Shown here: piece after piece, positions 7,505 through 16,224 of the stretch
How the letters are laid out: each line of letters begins with the position of its first letter
How positions within the stretch are numbered: position 1 is the stretch's first letter
From: Bosea sp. PAMC 26642
Lineage (GTDB): Bacteria; Pseudomonadota; Alphaproteobacteria; Rhizobiales; Beijerinckiaceae
Length of the DNA: 64,000 bases
Assembly (NCBI RefSeq): GCF_001562255.1
Contig: NZ_CP014301.1
Span: forward strand, 3,286,001-3,350,000
Reading direction: 5' to 3'
Translations under genes and position numbers: made by a program
Notes under the pieces: generated by a model
Seen by the model: the letters and a program-made list of their open reading frames with translations, nothing else
The model's database searches: none
Told to the model about the DNA's origin: nothing

Positions 7505-9447
7505 ACCGGCTCCTCCGCGCGGTGACATGCGGCGGCGCTGCCCGCGAGTTGACGCAGTCCGGGATCGTCGGTCATACAGCGCTCGAATCCAGCGCGCCGC
7601 TCGCAACGAGGGGCAAAGCTGCAACCTGCGGGAATGGCGCCGACCAGGGGCGGTTCTCCAGCGATGGCCGGCAAATAGCGGCTCCCCGACGTGTTGCGCA
7701 GCCTGGGACTCGAAAGCCGGAGCGCGCGAGTATACGGATGACGCGGATTCCCCAGAACCTCCTCGACCGGGCCTGTCTCGACGATCCGGCCGGCATACAT
7801 CACCGCGACATCGTCGGCGTAACGCGCGACGAGGCCGAGATCATGGGTGACGAGCAGCATCGCCATGCCGCGCCGATGCTGCATCTCGCGCAGCAACGTC
7901 AGGATCTGCTGCTGGATCGTGACGTCGAGCGCGCTGGTCGGCTCGTCGGCGAGCAGGATGCGCGGCGACTGCGCCAGCGCGATGGCGATCACGATGCGCT
8001 GCTTCATCCCGCCCGAGAATTGATGCGGATAGGCGTCGAGCCGCTGCTGCGGATCGGAGATCTGGACATCGGTCAGTAACTGGATCGCGAGGCGTTGCGC
8101 TTCGGCGCGGGGGACGCTCGTACCGGCGTTGATCGCCTCGATGAGCTGCTCACCGATCGTCATGACCGGATTCAATGCAGAGGCGGCGTCCTGAAAGACG
8201 ATTCCGATGTCGCGGCGACGCAGGTCGCGAATGGCTGCATCGGACAGGCGGGCGAGATCTCGGTCGCCGATGAAGATCCGACCGTCGGTGACGCCGGCTC
8301 GACCCTGCGGCAGCAATGTCGCCAGAGCTCGCAGAAGGGTGCTCTTGCCGGAGCCGGACTCGCCGACTACCGCCAAGGTGCGGCCCGGCCGCATGGTGAG
8401 ATCGACCCCGCGCACTGCGGCGATGGCCCCCTTCTCACCGAAATAGGACACCTCCAGCCTGCTCGCGGTCAGCGCTGCTCCCCCTGCCGGTCCTGGCACC
8501 GCTATGGCCAAATCGTCGATCGCTCGACGCGGTAGATCCGGGCGGCGCGGTCGCCGCGCCGTTTTCGCAGCGATGGGATCGTAGATGGTCCGGAGAGCTT
8601 CCCCCAGGAGATTGAAGCCCAGCGCGGAGCAGGCGAGGAAGAGGCCAGGGAACGTGGCGAGGAAAGCGTGGGTGCGAATGTAGGCGCGGCTTTCGCCCAG
8701 CATGGTGCCCCATTCCGGAGCCGGCGGTTGGACGCCAACACCGAGAAAGCCGAGGCCGGAAGCCGAAAGCAGGGTCGATGCGAACAAAAGGCTCGCCAGC
8801 GTCACCAAAATTCCAGCCATATTCGGCAGAACATGCCGGAGCACCACACGGGATGGTGCGCACCCCAGCGCCATCGCGCCATCGACGAAAGGCTCCGCGA
8901 TCGTGCTCAACGCGACGGCGCGGGTCGTGCGGACGAAAACCGGGATCGCGACGATGCCGACCGCGATGACCACGTTCTGCGTACTCGGCCCGAGGATCGC
9001 CACGATCGCCAGCGCCAGCACGATGTCGGGAAAGCTGAGCATCACATCGACGCCCCGCATGATGGCGGCATCGAAGGGGCCACGGCGCCAGGCGGCGGCG
9101 AGGCCGAGCGGCACGCCGACCGCGAAGGCGAGCGCGACGCCGCCGATCCCGATCCCCAGGGAGACTGGCGCGGCTGCCAGGATGCGGCTGAAGATGTCCC
9201 GGCCCAACTGATCGGTGCCGAACCAGTGCGCTGAGGAAGGAAACCTCAGGGTTGCAGCGAAATCCTGTTTCAGCGGGTCGTGCGGCGCCAGTATCGGCCC
9301 GAAGATCACCAGCAGAAGGTAAAAAGTGACGATCACGGTGCCGATCGCGCCCTTAGGCTGGCGCATCAGTCGGAACAGCACGCCCGGACGCGACGCCCGG
9401 CGCGGCAGCCCTTCTCGACCGTGTATCGGTTCGGACAAGACATTCAT
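7501..9447 (-). CDS. Fused peptide-type ABC permease and ATPase (DppC-DppD fusion)
   Basis: A 648-aa single-chain fusion. Residues about 30-295 are a DppC-type permease with several membrane segments, the FGTDQLGRDIFSR signature and the EAA-loop region around residues 190-205. Residues about 325-648 are a DppD-type ATPase with Walker A GESGSGKS at 362-369, a Q-loop near 419, FSGGMKQR at 477-484, Walker B ILLADEPT at 497-504 and the C-terminal CSFAPRC cluster. No stop separates the halves. The start MNVLSEP overlaps the previous permease stop (ATGA). Such fusions occur in some alphaproteobacterial peptide importers but are a minority arrangement. Confidence 0.88.
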   Translation of the reverse strand: MNVLSEPIHGREGLPRRASRPGVLFRLMRQPKGAIGTVIVTFYLLLVIFGPILAPHDPLKQDFAATLRFPSSAHWFGTDQLGRDIFSRILAAAPVSLGIGIGGVALAFAVGVPLGLAAAWRRGPFDAAIMRGVDVMLSFPDIVLALAIVAILGPSTQNVVIAVGIVAIPVFVRTTRAVALSTIAEPFVDGAMALGCAPSRVVLRHVLPNMAGILVTLASLLFASTLLSASGLGFLGVGVQPPAPEWGTMLGESRAYIRTHAFLATFPGLFLACSALGFNLLGEALRTIYDPIAAKTARRPRRPDLPRRAIDDLAIAVPGPAGGAALTASRLEVSYFGEKGAIAAVRGVDLTMRPGRTLAVVGESGSGKSTLLRALATLLPQGRAGVTDGRIFIGDRDLARLSDAAIRDLRRRDIGIVFQDAASALNPVMTIGEQLIEAINAGTSVPRAEAQRLAIQLLTDVQISDPQQRLDAYPHQFSGGMKQRIVIAIALAQSPRILLADEPTSALDVTIQQQILTLLREMQHRRGMAMLLVTHDLGLVARYADDVAVMYAGRIVETGPVEEVLGNPRHPYTRALRLSSPRLRNTSGSRYLPAIAGEPPLVGAIPAGCSFAPRCERRAGFERCMTDDPGLRQLAGSAAACHRAEEPV

Positions 9448-10364
9448 GACGCCGCACCGCGGGTGCGCGGATCGAGCCATTGGGTCAGCAGGTCGGTAAG
9501 CAGATTGATCGCGATGAAGAACGTCGCGAACATCAGGACGGTGTACTGGACGACCGGATAGTCGGAGCTGCTTACGCCCTGGACCAGAAGGCGGCCGAGC
9601 CCGGGCAGGCCGAAGACGTTCTCGGTCACCACCGATCCGCCAAGCATGGAGCCGAACTGCACGCCGGCCACGCTCACGGCCGCGACCAAGGAGTTCGGCA
9701 GCGCGTGCCGGAAAATGACCCGCATCTCGCTGAGCCCCTTCGAGCGGGCCGTGTCCAGGTAGTCCTTTCCCATGACCTCAAGGAGATTTGCCGTGACCAA
9801 GCGGCTGAATAGGGCTGCGGGACGCGTCGAGAGAACGAGAATTGGAAGGACGAAGTGAAGCGGCGTGCTCGCCCCAGCCGCAGGAAACCAGCCGAGATTG
9901 ATCGCAAACAGCCAAATCCCAAGAAGGCCGAGCCAGTAGATCGGCATCGAGATCCCCGCCAGGCTCAGGACCGTTACCAGCGCATCGACGAAGCCGCCTT
10001 GCCACAACGCACAGCATACCCCTGAGATCGTCCCCAGCAGCAGCCCAACTGCGAGGGCGCCAAAGGCCAGCGCGAGCGTCTTGGGGAGGCGCTCGGCGAT
10101 TTCGACCGTGACCGGGCGCCCGGTCTTGAACGACTTCGCGACGGACGGATCGACGACGCCTCGCAGGAAACGCCAATAGCGCGAGGGAGCCGGTTCGTTC
10201 AGGCCCAAATGCTCTGTCAGGGCCGCGATCTCTTCATTCGAGGCGTTCGGCCCGGCCAATTGAGCGGCGGGATCGCCCGGGATCAGGTTCACGAAGAAGA
10301 AGACGAGAACGGAGACGACGAAGAGTGTCGGCGCCGCCTCGGCAAGCCGTTTGAGGACGAACAT
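9444..10364 (-). CDS. Peptide-type ABC transporter permease (DppB type)
   Basis: A 306-aa inner-membrane permease starting MFVLKRLAEAAPTLF. It has the DppB signature FFFVNLIPGDPA followed by about six membrane spans and the EAA-loop segment near GKDYLDTARSKGLSE. It forms the channel with the permease half of the downstream fusion protein, to which it is coupled by a four-base overlap. The long open frame upstream of this start belongs to the binding-protein gene in another phase. Thirty bases separate it from the binding-protein stop. Confidence 0.9.
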   Translation of the reverse strand: MFVLKRLAEAAPTLFVVSVLVFFFVNLIPGDPAAQLAGPNASNEEIAALTEHLGLNEPAPSRYWRFLRGVVDPSVAKSFKTGRPVTVEIAERLPKTLALAFGALAVGLLLGTISGVCCALWQGGFVDALVTVLSLAGISMPIYWLGLLGIWLFAINLGWFPAAGASTPLHFVLPILVLSTRPAALFSRLVTANLLEVMGKDYLDTARSKGLSEMRVIFRHALPNSLVAAVSVAGVQFGSMLGGSVVTENVFGLPGLGRLLVQGVSSSDYPVVQYTVLMFATFFIAINLLTDLLTQWLDPRTRGAAS

Positions 10365-10393
10365 CTGGTGGTGCCCTTTCGCGAGAGTCCGTC

Positions 10394-11929
10394 TCAGCGT
10401 TTGACGCTGACCTCGTCGAAGATCATCACCTCGTCCATGCGGGCCTGAAATCCGCTGACCGCCTTGGAGACGCCGAGCACCTGGTTCTGGTACCAGAGGA
10501 AGACGAAGGGCTGATCGTTCCAGAGGATCGTCTGGATCTCGCCATAGATCCCAGCCTGCTCCTTGGGATCGGCGGTGGCGCGCCCTTTGGTCAGGAGCGT
10601 GTCGATGCGCGGATCGCTGTAGCCCGTGCGGTTCGTGCTGACGCCCGTGTAGAACAGCCGGTAGAGCGTGTAGTCGATGCCGGCGGTTCCCCGCCCAACT
10701 AAGGCCAGATTGTCCTTTCTCTGCTCCGGCGGCAGGCCGATGATCTTGAGCCAGCTGCCGCGATCGATGACGTCGGCTTTCACGTTGATGCCTAGTGATT
10801 GCCATTGTCCCTGGAGGGCCTGGCAGATCTGCGCGTCCTTGATGTAGCGACCGGTCGGGCAGGTGATCGTGAGCGACAACTGGCCGGGCTTGTAGCCGGC
10901 TTCCGCGAGCAGGGCCTTGGCCTTTTGCGGGTCGTAGGGCAACTGCGGGAAGGTCTGCCGCAGCGCATCCTGCGTTCCGGGCCCGACAAATCCGACCGAG
11001 GGGGTTCCAAGTCCTCCAAGAACTCCCTTCGTAATCCCGTCCCGATCGATCGAGAGATTGAGGGCTTCGCGAACGCGCTTGTCGAGCAGCGGACCGCGCA
11101 GGACGGCCTCGGCGTTGATCGAGAACATGCCGGGCATGACGACCGCCGACGCATTGCGCATCGCATTGATCGCGGGGATCGATTCAGGCGGAACGCGTTC
11201 GACGATATCGACGTCCCCCGTCTCCATCAGCGCCATGCGTGAGCCGTCTTCCGGCGCCGTCACGAACTCGATCTTCGCCAATTTGGCAGGCCTGGGCCCG
11301 TTGTAGTTGGGGTTGGGAACCAGCGTGAAGCGCTCGCCGCCGATATAGTCCTTGACGACATAGGGTCCGCTGCCGGCGGGACGGCGGTTGAATTCGGCCC
11401 CGAGCGTCTTGGCCGCAGCCACATCGACGATCGAGCCCGCGGTAGCGGCGAGTAGAACCAGCGCATGGCCGTTCGGCTCGGACAGATGGAATTCGACGGT
11501 GTCTTCCCCGACCGCCTTCACCTCGCCGAGCACCTTGTAGAGCCCGAGATAGATCGATCCGCTGGCCGGATCGAGAAGCCGCTTGAAAGACGCGGCGACG
11601 GCCGCCGCGTTCAACGGTGCGCCGCTGGCGAAGCGCCGGCCCGTGACCATCTTTACCGTCAGAATCCGGCCGTCGGCCGAATAGGCATAGTCTGTCGCGA
11701 GATCTTTTTCGACATTGTTCTTGGCGTCGAGTTTGAACAGACCGTCGAACAGGAGCAGATCGACGGTTGTGCTGATCGGCAGATAGCCTGACATCGGATC
11801 GAGCGTGTCCGGATCTGTACTGATCCCGACGCGGAGCGTTTCCACGGGCGCGGCTACGGCTGCGATGGGCGCAGCACCGATCAGGGTCGCGAGCAACATC
11901 GAACGCCAAATGCATGTATTGGAAATCAT
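10394..11929 (-). CDS. ABC transporter substrate-binding protein, family 5 (peptide/opine type)
   Basis: A 511-aa periplasmic receptor with a clear signal peptide (MLLATLIGAAPIAAVAAP) and the family-5 signature of a dipeptide/oligopeptide/nickel/opine binding protein: TLRVGISTDPDTLDP, GSGPYVVKDY, VREALNLSIDRDGI, and the C-terminal QTILWNDQPFVFLW region. It is the first gene of the operon and would set import specificity. The promoter region upstream carries copy 2 of the candidate LysR element, 77 bases from this ATG. The ligand cannot be read from sequence; the oxidase downstream favours an opine or N-substituted amino acid. Confidence 0.9.
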   Translation of the reverse strand: MISNTCIWRSMLLATLIGAAPIAAVAAPVETLRVGISTDPDTLDPMSGYLPISTTVDLLLFDGLFKLDAKNNVEKDLATDYAYSADGRILTVKMVTGRRFASGAPLNAAAVAASFKRLLDPASGSIYLGLYKVLGEVKAVGEDTVEFHLSEPNGHALVLLAATAGSIVDVAAAKTLGAEFNRRPAGSGPYVVKDYIGGERFTLVPNPNYNGPRPAKLAKIEFVTAPEDGSRMALMETGDVDIVERVPPESIPAINAMRNASAVVMPGMFSINAEAVLRGPLLDKRVREALNLSIDRDGITKGVLGGLGTPSVGFVGPGTQDALRQTFPQLPYDPQKAKALLAEAGYKPGQLSLTITCPTGRYIKDAQICQALQGQWQSLGINVKADVIDRGSWLKIIGLPPEQRKDNLALVGRGTAGIDYTLYRLFYTGVSTNRTGYSDPRIDTLLTKGRATADPKEQAGIYGEIQTILWNDQPFVFLWYQNQVLGVSKAVSGFQARMDEVMIFDEVSVKR

Positions 11930-12005
11930 GTTGGATACCCCTCGTTCTGAGGCAGCGCATCGAGGCGCGTGCTAGGCAAGAATGGAGGTGCTCCGAGCCT
12001 GAAAT

Positions 12006-12038
12006 CAAATTCCTATATGACCTTAATAGATGAATTGA
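12006..12038. promoter_or_regulatory. Candidate LysR operator/promoter element, copy 2
   Basis: Matches copy 1 at 22 of 32 positions (TCAAATT, CTAT, AAT and ATGAATT blocks in the same order and spacing). It lies exactly 77 bases from the start of the binding-protein gene, as copy 1 does from the aldehyde dehydrogenase. Its end overlaps a perfect inverted repeat, GATGAATT-G-AATTCATC, at 12030-12046. Confidence 0.55.
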
Positions 12039-12046
12039 ATTCATCC

Positions 12047-12368
12047 CCTGCATCGCCGGGACGGGTACTGATTTGGGGGCAGCTGTCGGACATGGCGTCG
12101 CAAATACACGCTCATGCCCTGCTTCATCGCGTCCTCGGCGAGGCGGAGTTCCTCGGCCGTTGACCAACGGCGCCGACGCTGCACCGTGGTTATAGTCTCG
12201 ACCCGTCAGAAAAGGGCCATCATGGGCTTTCAACATGTTAATTAATGGAGAATGTTTATACGTTATCGGCTATGCACACCGCTCCTACAAAAGGCGTCTC
12301 AAACTATTGAATAAATGGAATCTTGGAATTTCACTTATTAAGTGACTTAAATTCTATTTTTATGTCAA
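12047..12368. other. AT-rich intergenic stretch, likely left edge of the mobilizable-element DNA
   Basis: No gene is supported here. Base composition drops sharply to AT-rich from about 12235, which marks a junction between the high-GC catabolic operon and foreign-looking DNA. A small inverted repeat, TCACTT-ATT-AAGTGA, at 12331-12345 follows the stop of the next minus-strand gene and could be a weak terminator for it. Confidence 0.4.
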
Positions 12369-13079
12369 TTAATAATCTATCATTTCATTAAAGCTGCTAA
12401 TTAAATAATCAAGTTCGCGTTCAACATCCAGTGATTTCGAATTTGAGTTTATAAGGTATGCCCTAACAACCGATTTGGGAGGTACAGGAAATTTTAATTT
12501 GAAGCTTGAACGGAATGCACTTAAATAATCACAGCCGAGCACAACTATATTCCGAAGATGACTGGCTATTACTTTAGCGTCTTGGCATGCCGCCTCTGCC
12601 AACGTTTTTCGGAAGCCTTCGTTATCTGACGAGAGCGCCTCCAGAAAGTAAGGACGCACGGTGGGCCCGAATATGCGCTCAAGAAAGTCCACCGCGGTTG
12701 GCTGCTGGACACGCAAGAATAGTGGCGTCAAATACATATCCCCATCAACGACGATGTCGTCGAAATCCGCCTCAATTTCAAACACGGTGGGAAGGATATA
12801 TCGGAGGTCATCCCGGACCGCCTTAAGCGATTCCGCGCTCTCCCGATCACCGTAGACAGTCATCCAGCGCGTGCCATTGTTGTAAACGGGGCGCTTTTGA
12901 GCCAACTGCCCTGGCGCGACTTGAACGAATTCAGCCATCGAATGCGCATGACGCGACCAGTCTGTGAAATTCTTCATCGACCGCGTCGAGAAACCGTACA
13001 TTGCGACGCGCTCCACAAACCGTTCAATGTCCGGAACGGAAATTGGAAAACTCGCGTAAAGGATTATTGGTCTTGCCAT
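12369..13079 (-). CDS. Hypothetical protein, paralog of its upstream neighbour
   Basis: I do not recognise this 236-aa protein. It is soluble-looking, with no signal peptide or membrane span. It shares conserved blocks with the gene at 13109-13795: LYAS-P near the N-terminus, a FV-RVA--GFS segment, a YGD-ESA-SL segment followed by D--RYI-PT-FE, and a C-terminal V-A-HL---YLSAF-K-P segment. An ATG at 13079 is preferred over a TTG two codons earlier. The gene lies in AT-rich DNA unlike the high-GC genes around it, suggesting acquisition by transfer. Function unknown. Confidence 0.65.
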   Translation of the reverse strand: MARPIILYASFPISVPDIERFVERVAMYGFSTRSMKNFTDWSRHAHSMAEFVQVAPGQLAQKRPVYNNGTRWMTVYGDRESAESLKAVRDDLRYILPTVFEIEADFDDIVVDGDMYLTPLFLRVQQPTAVDFLERIFGPTVRPYFLEALSSDNEGFRKTLAEAACQDAKVIASHLRNIVVLGCDYLSAFRSSFKLKFPVPPKSVVRAYLINSNSKSLDVERELDYLISSFNEMIDY

Positions 13080-13108
13080 CGCCAAAGCAGCCTTATATAT
13101 TTCGTCAT

Positions 13109-13795
13109 TTACAGGGGATTTTTGGCTAGATATTCTTCAAGTTCCATCTGAATTATAGTCTCCTGGCGTTCGTATAGAGGGGTGCGATCTCCTGGAGGAA
13201 GCATGAACGCATTAGTTATGCGCGACGGATCTACGGGCAATTTGATTTTGAATGCCGACAAATATAAACTTCCATCGTGATTCAGTATTTTATTATTATA
13301 GAGATGTCCGGCCACAACATCTTGATCCCGGCTGGCGAGGTGCGCGATCTGCTCAGGTGACTGGTTCCCGTCCCGTAACATGGACAGATAGGGCAGAATC
13401 GCTTGACCGTAGACATCGGCCAGCCACTCAGGATCCCGAGAGCGGTTCGCGGTCGCAAGGGCCTCGATCAGATTCATCCTAGCGTGAACGGCGACGTTAC
13501 CCCAATCGATCTGCATCTCGAAAATGGTCGGCTGAATGTAGCGATAATCGTCATGGATCGTTACGAGGGAGGCGGCGCTTTCACTGTCACCATATGCCGT
13601 CATAGCGAAGACGACGGCCTCAGAGGCGGGCATCGACTCGTCGAAGTATTGCTGCTCTGGGACACGTCCCAGCCACGCTCCGTGCAACGACACGGTCGCT
13701 TTTGAGAAGCCCTCCTTCGCGACACGCGAGACGAACTGCTCGACACGCGGGATCTGAAGTGGAATGCTGGCATACAGCGTCAGTGCGTTGACCAT
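13109..13795 (-). CDS. Hypothetical protein, paralog of its downstream neighbour
   Basis: A 228-aa unrecognised protein that aligns by eye along its whole length with the 236-aa product of the next gene (same order of LYAS, RVA-GFS, AYGDSESAASL, DDYRYIQPTIFE and YLSAFKIKLP blocks). The two genes are 29 bp apart and arose by tandem duplication followed by strong divergence. It has no predicted membrane or signal segment. The third gene of the run ends about 20 bp upstream, so all three may be co-transcribed. Function unknown. Confidence 0.65.
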   Translation of the reverse strand: MVNALTLYASIPLQIPRVEQFVSRVAKEGFSKATVSLHGAWLGRVPEQQYFDESMPASEAVVFAMTAYGDSESAASLVTIHDDYRYIQPTIFEMQIDWGNVAVHARMNLIEALATANRSRDPEWLADVYGQAILPYLSMLRDGNQSPEQIAHLASRDQDVVAGHLYNNKILNHDGSLYLSAFKIKLPVDPSRITNAFMLPPGDRTPLYERQETIIQMELEEYLAKNPL

Positions 13796-13814
13796 GGCTC
13801 AATCCATCTCTTGG

Positions 13815-14267
13815 CTAGGCTGGATCATCGAGGTTCGGGGAACGCTTGGCGGCTCGGCGCAGACGAGCCTTTGCGGCACGTTCGTCCCAGGCACGAAGCG
13901 ACCAGAGCGAGTCTATCGTCATGAGCTTGCGGCGTTCCCAGGCGCCGGGAACATACTGTAGGATACGATAGGAGCCGTAAGGCTGCCATTCGACGTACAA
14001 AACGAGCTTCTGGCGGTAGCGGATGGCAAGTTCGCCGCCGAGGTCTTTCGACGAGGGAAAATATCCCCCGCGATCGGGCTTATTGGTTTTTTCAGCTTCC
14101 GATAGCTGCTTGTAACTCGCGACTACGATAGAGAACTCATCGTATTTTACGGATTTGAGGGTCGTTCCACCGATCATGGTATATTTCCCATTGATCTGAG
14201 TGTACGAGTCAGCTTGCTCGGCGAGGTGCTGGACCCACTGCTCCTTTGATGGCTTGAATGACAACAT
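13815..14267 (-). CDS. Hypothetical protein (about 150 aa)
   Basis: An unrecognised basic protein. I chose the ATG at MLSFKPSKEQWVQHL because it begins coherent protein-like sequence; the open frame runs about 37 codons further upstream through AT-rich, cysteine-containing sequence that looks non-coding. The C-terminus is rich in Arg/Ala (AWDERAAKARLRRAAKR). It probably heads the short operon with the two paralogs downstream. No function can be proposed. Confidence 0.5.
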   Translation of the reverse strand: MLSFKPSKEQWVQHLAEQADSYTQINGKYTMIGGTTLKSVKYDEFSIVVASYKQLSEAEKTNKPDRGGYFPSSKDLGGELAIRYRQKLVLYVEWQPYGSYRILQYVPGAWERRKLMTIDSLWSLRAWDERAAKARLRRAAKRSPNLDDPA

Positions 14268-14613
14268 GCAGGCTCTCGTTTGCAGCAAAAGTGAACATAG
14301 TTGGTTCACATATTTCATTTGAAATAATATATTACGGCACCGGTCGGCTTCGGTGCAAATTGTATTATATATATGCAAATCTATATCGTTGGCATATCCG
14401 AGTAATATCTTATTAGAGCTGCCGGCTATGGGCTTGGATAACGCATATATTCAGATAGCGATTTTCAAACGCCCTTGGCGTCACGCCTTTCCGATATGCT
14501 TTCGAGTATCACGCGCGGCATAGCGACAGCCGGACAACCGATCACCTGCCAACCAACTACCAAGGCCCTTGAAGGGTAAAAGTGTTCGACCTGAAACATA
14601 CCTGTCGGCGGAG
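14268..14613. other. AT-rich intergenic region
   Basis: A 346-bp stretch with no supported gene. The portion 14290-14460 is strongly AT-rich (TATTATATATATG-type sequence) and is the likely promoter region of the minus-strand hypothetical genes. The portion near 14560-14613 follows the stop of the ATPase gene. Confidence 0.4.
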
Positions 14614-16221
14614 CTATTCCGCGGCGCTATCCGCACCAGATGCAGAGATCAAAATGAAACGGCTTCGATCCTTGGTCGCCGCTTTTGCGCGCGTCACGAC
14701 GATGCCCCGTCGCCCAAGGAGTGGCGTGAGCCTGGTAAGCTCTCCGGAAAGGACCTTTGCATTGATAGGGAACTGCCGGCCGCGCCGCGGCGGCGACTGC
14801 CCCTGAAGGGTCTCTAGCAGCTGGGTTGCGGTACCCGACCACTCCGAGCGCCGTCCCATCAACATGATAATGGCACTGCCAACCTCATCGAGATCGAGCA
14901 CATCCCCACTGGCTTCGGAAATGTTCTCTCGATAGGCCACCATAAAGTCTCCCGGCTTCCAATGAGCCGTCTCGATGGCGGTTCCCCAGACCGCGAAATC
15001 GGCCATTCTCGGTAGGTCTTCAACGACAGTAGTGGGGAGACGGCTCAAGCCATGCGCAACGACGTCCAGAAGGCCTGCCATGATGGCCGGCGCATCCTGC
15101 TCGAAGCGATGCCAGAACGCAGCCTCGGTGATCCGAGCGGCCGGCGGTATTGGCGCGAGCTCGATGAACACGGCTCGATCGGCCAGGTCAGCACGGCTGA
15201 TGACATTTACGATGCCGTTGATCAGGATTGGCCGGCGGGCTGACAATACAACCTCCTCGGCGTCCGTGAACAACCGGCGCTTGCCATCTTCCTCTCCCGT
15301 CGCAAGGCGCGCCAACCAATCGGAGATCGCGTTGAGAATCACGGAAACGTTGTCGAACGCCAACAGGTGCGAGTGCAGCGCTGCAACATCGAGATCGCTC
15401 TTCTTCGATGGGAGAGCACGCCCTGGAGCCGTGCCGCCATCTACAAGCCGGCGAAGGACCTTTGAGACCGTCGACTTAGACGATCCCTGCTGGCCGTAGA
15501 TCATGAGGACTGGGTAGGGCCCGATGGGCCGCAACGAGGCAGTCAGCCACGCGACAACAAGCAAAAACTGACCATCGGTGAGGTTGAGATGCCGCCGCAG
15601 CAGCATGACGTTACCAATGCCCGCTGGCATCGGCAATGGCTTGGATGACCGCCGGAAATGGACTTCTGGCTCGTCAACCACAGAATAGCCGGCGGAAGTG
15701 ACCGAGATCGCGCGGCCAGCAGCATCCCCAAGATCGATGCAGATGCCATCGTCGATGGGAGCCGTGCGAAGATACATTTCCTTTTGCGGAGCGCCCAGCG
15801 CTTTGTCCGCGAGGGCCTGCAGGACCGCGCTGAAATGGCTCTTCCTGAGAAAGCGCTTTTCTTCGCCAAAAAATCTTTGGCGGGCCATTGCCCCAAATTC
15901 AGCCGAGCGTAGGTTCATCACCTGCGGCAAACCGTCGACAACGACGGAAGCATAGGACTGACCATCGGCGCGGAAAAGGGTGACATCATCCTCCAACAGG
16001 GCAAGCGCGAACTCCGCATCGCCAACACGCCTCGCTGCTTCCTGCTTTTGTCGGCTCGTCAGCGGATCGTCTGGGATTTGCCGGCCGTCCGACAGTTCCA
16101 GCATCATATCGATCGCCCGGCGGGCGGTTGAAGGCGTAGTCCCGCTTGCTCGCTCCTCGGACTTTGAGGCCTTTGATTGATCTGGCTTGTCGGTCGGTTC
16201 GTCGCGCTCGGGGGTGGTCAA
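14614..16221 (-). CDS. Plasmid/phage-type ATPase, helicase- or primase-associated (D5/DUF927-like)
   Basis: A 535-aa predicted ATPase. A Walker A-like motif, GQQGSSKST, lies at 243-251 after a predicted membrane-like or buried helix, and a Walker B-like LLAFDNVS follows about 40 residues later. The layout (variable N-terminal half, then a AAA/SF3-like core ending in a DRAVFIELAPI segment) resembles ATPases found next to primases on integrative elements and plasmids. The start is TTG with a near-perfect AGGAGGTGA ribosome site 4-6 bases before it; no ATG is available. It is the last gene of a four-gene operon with a ParA-like protein. Exact role unknown. Confidence 0.65.
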   Translation of the reverse strand: MTTPERDEPTDKPDQSKASKSEERASGTTPSTARRAIDMMLELSDGRQIPDDPLTSRQKQEAARRVGDAEFALALLEDDVTLFRADGQSYASVVVDGLPQVMNLRSAEFGAMARQRFFGEEKRFLRKSHFSAVLQALADKALGAPQKEMYLRTAPIDDGICIDLGDAAGRAISVTSAGYSVVDEPEVHFRRSSKPLPMPAGIGNVMLLRRHLNLTDGQFLLVVAWLTASLRPIGPYPVLMIYGQQGSSKSTVSKVLRRLVDGGTAPGRALPSKKSDLDVAALHSHLLAFDNVSVILNAISDWLARLATGEEDGKRRLFTDAEEVVLSARRPILINGIVNVISRADLADRAVFIELAPIPPAARITEAAFWHRFEQDAPAIMAGLLDVVAHGLSRLPTTVVEDLPRMADFAVWGTAIETAHWKPGDFMVAYRENISEASGDVLDLDEVGSAIIMLMGRRSEWSGTATQLLETLQGQSPPRRGRQFPINAKVLSGELTRLTPLLGRRGIVVTRAKAATKDRSRFILISASGADSAAE

Positions 16222-16224
16222 GTG

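Noticed and set aside
10365..10805. N-terminal extension of the DppB-type frame
   Set aside because: It lies inside the binding-protein gene in another phase, and the sequence is not permease-like until the ATG at 10364.
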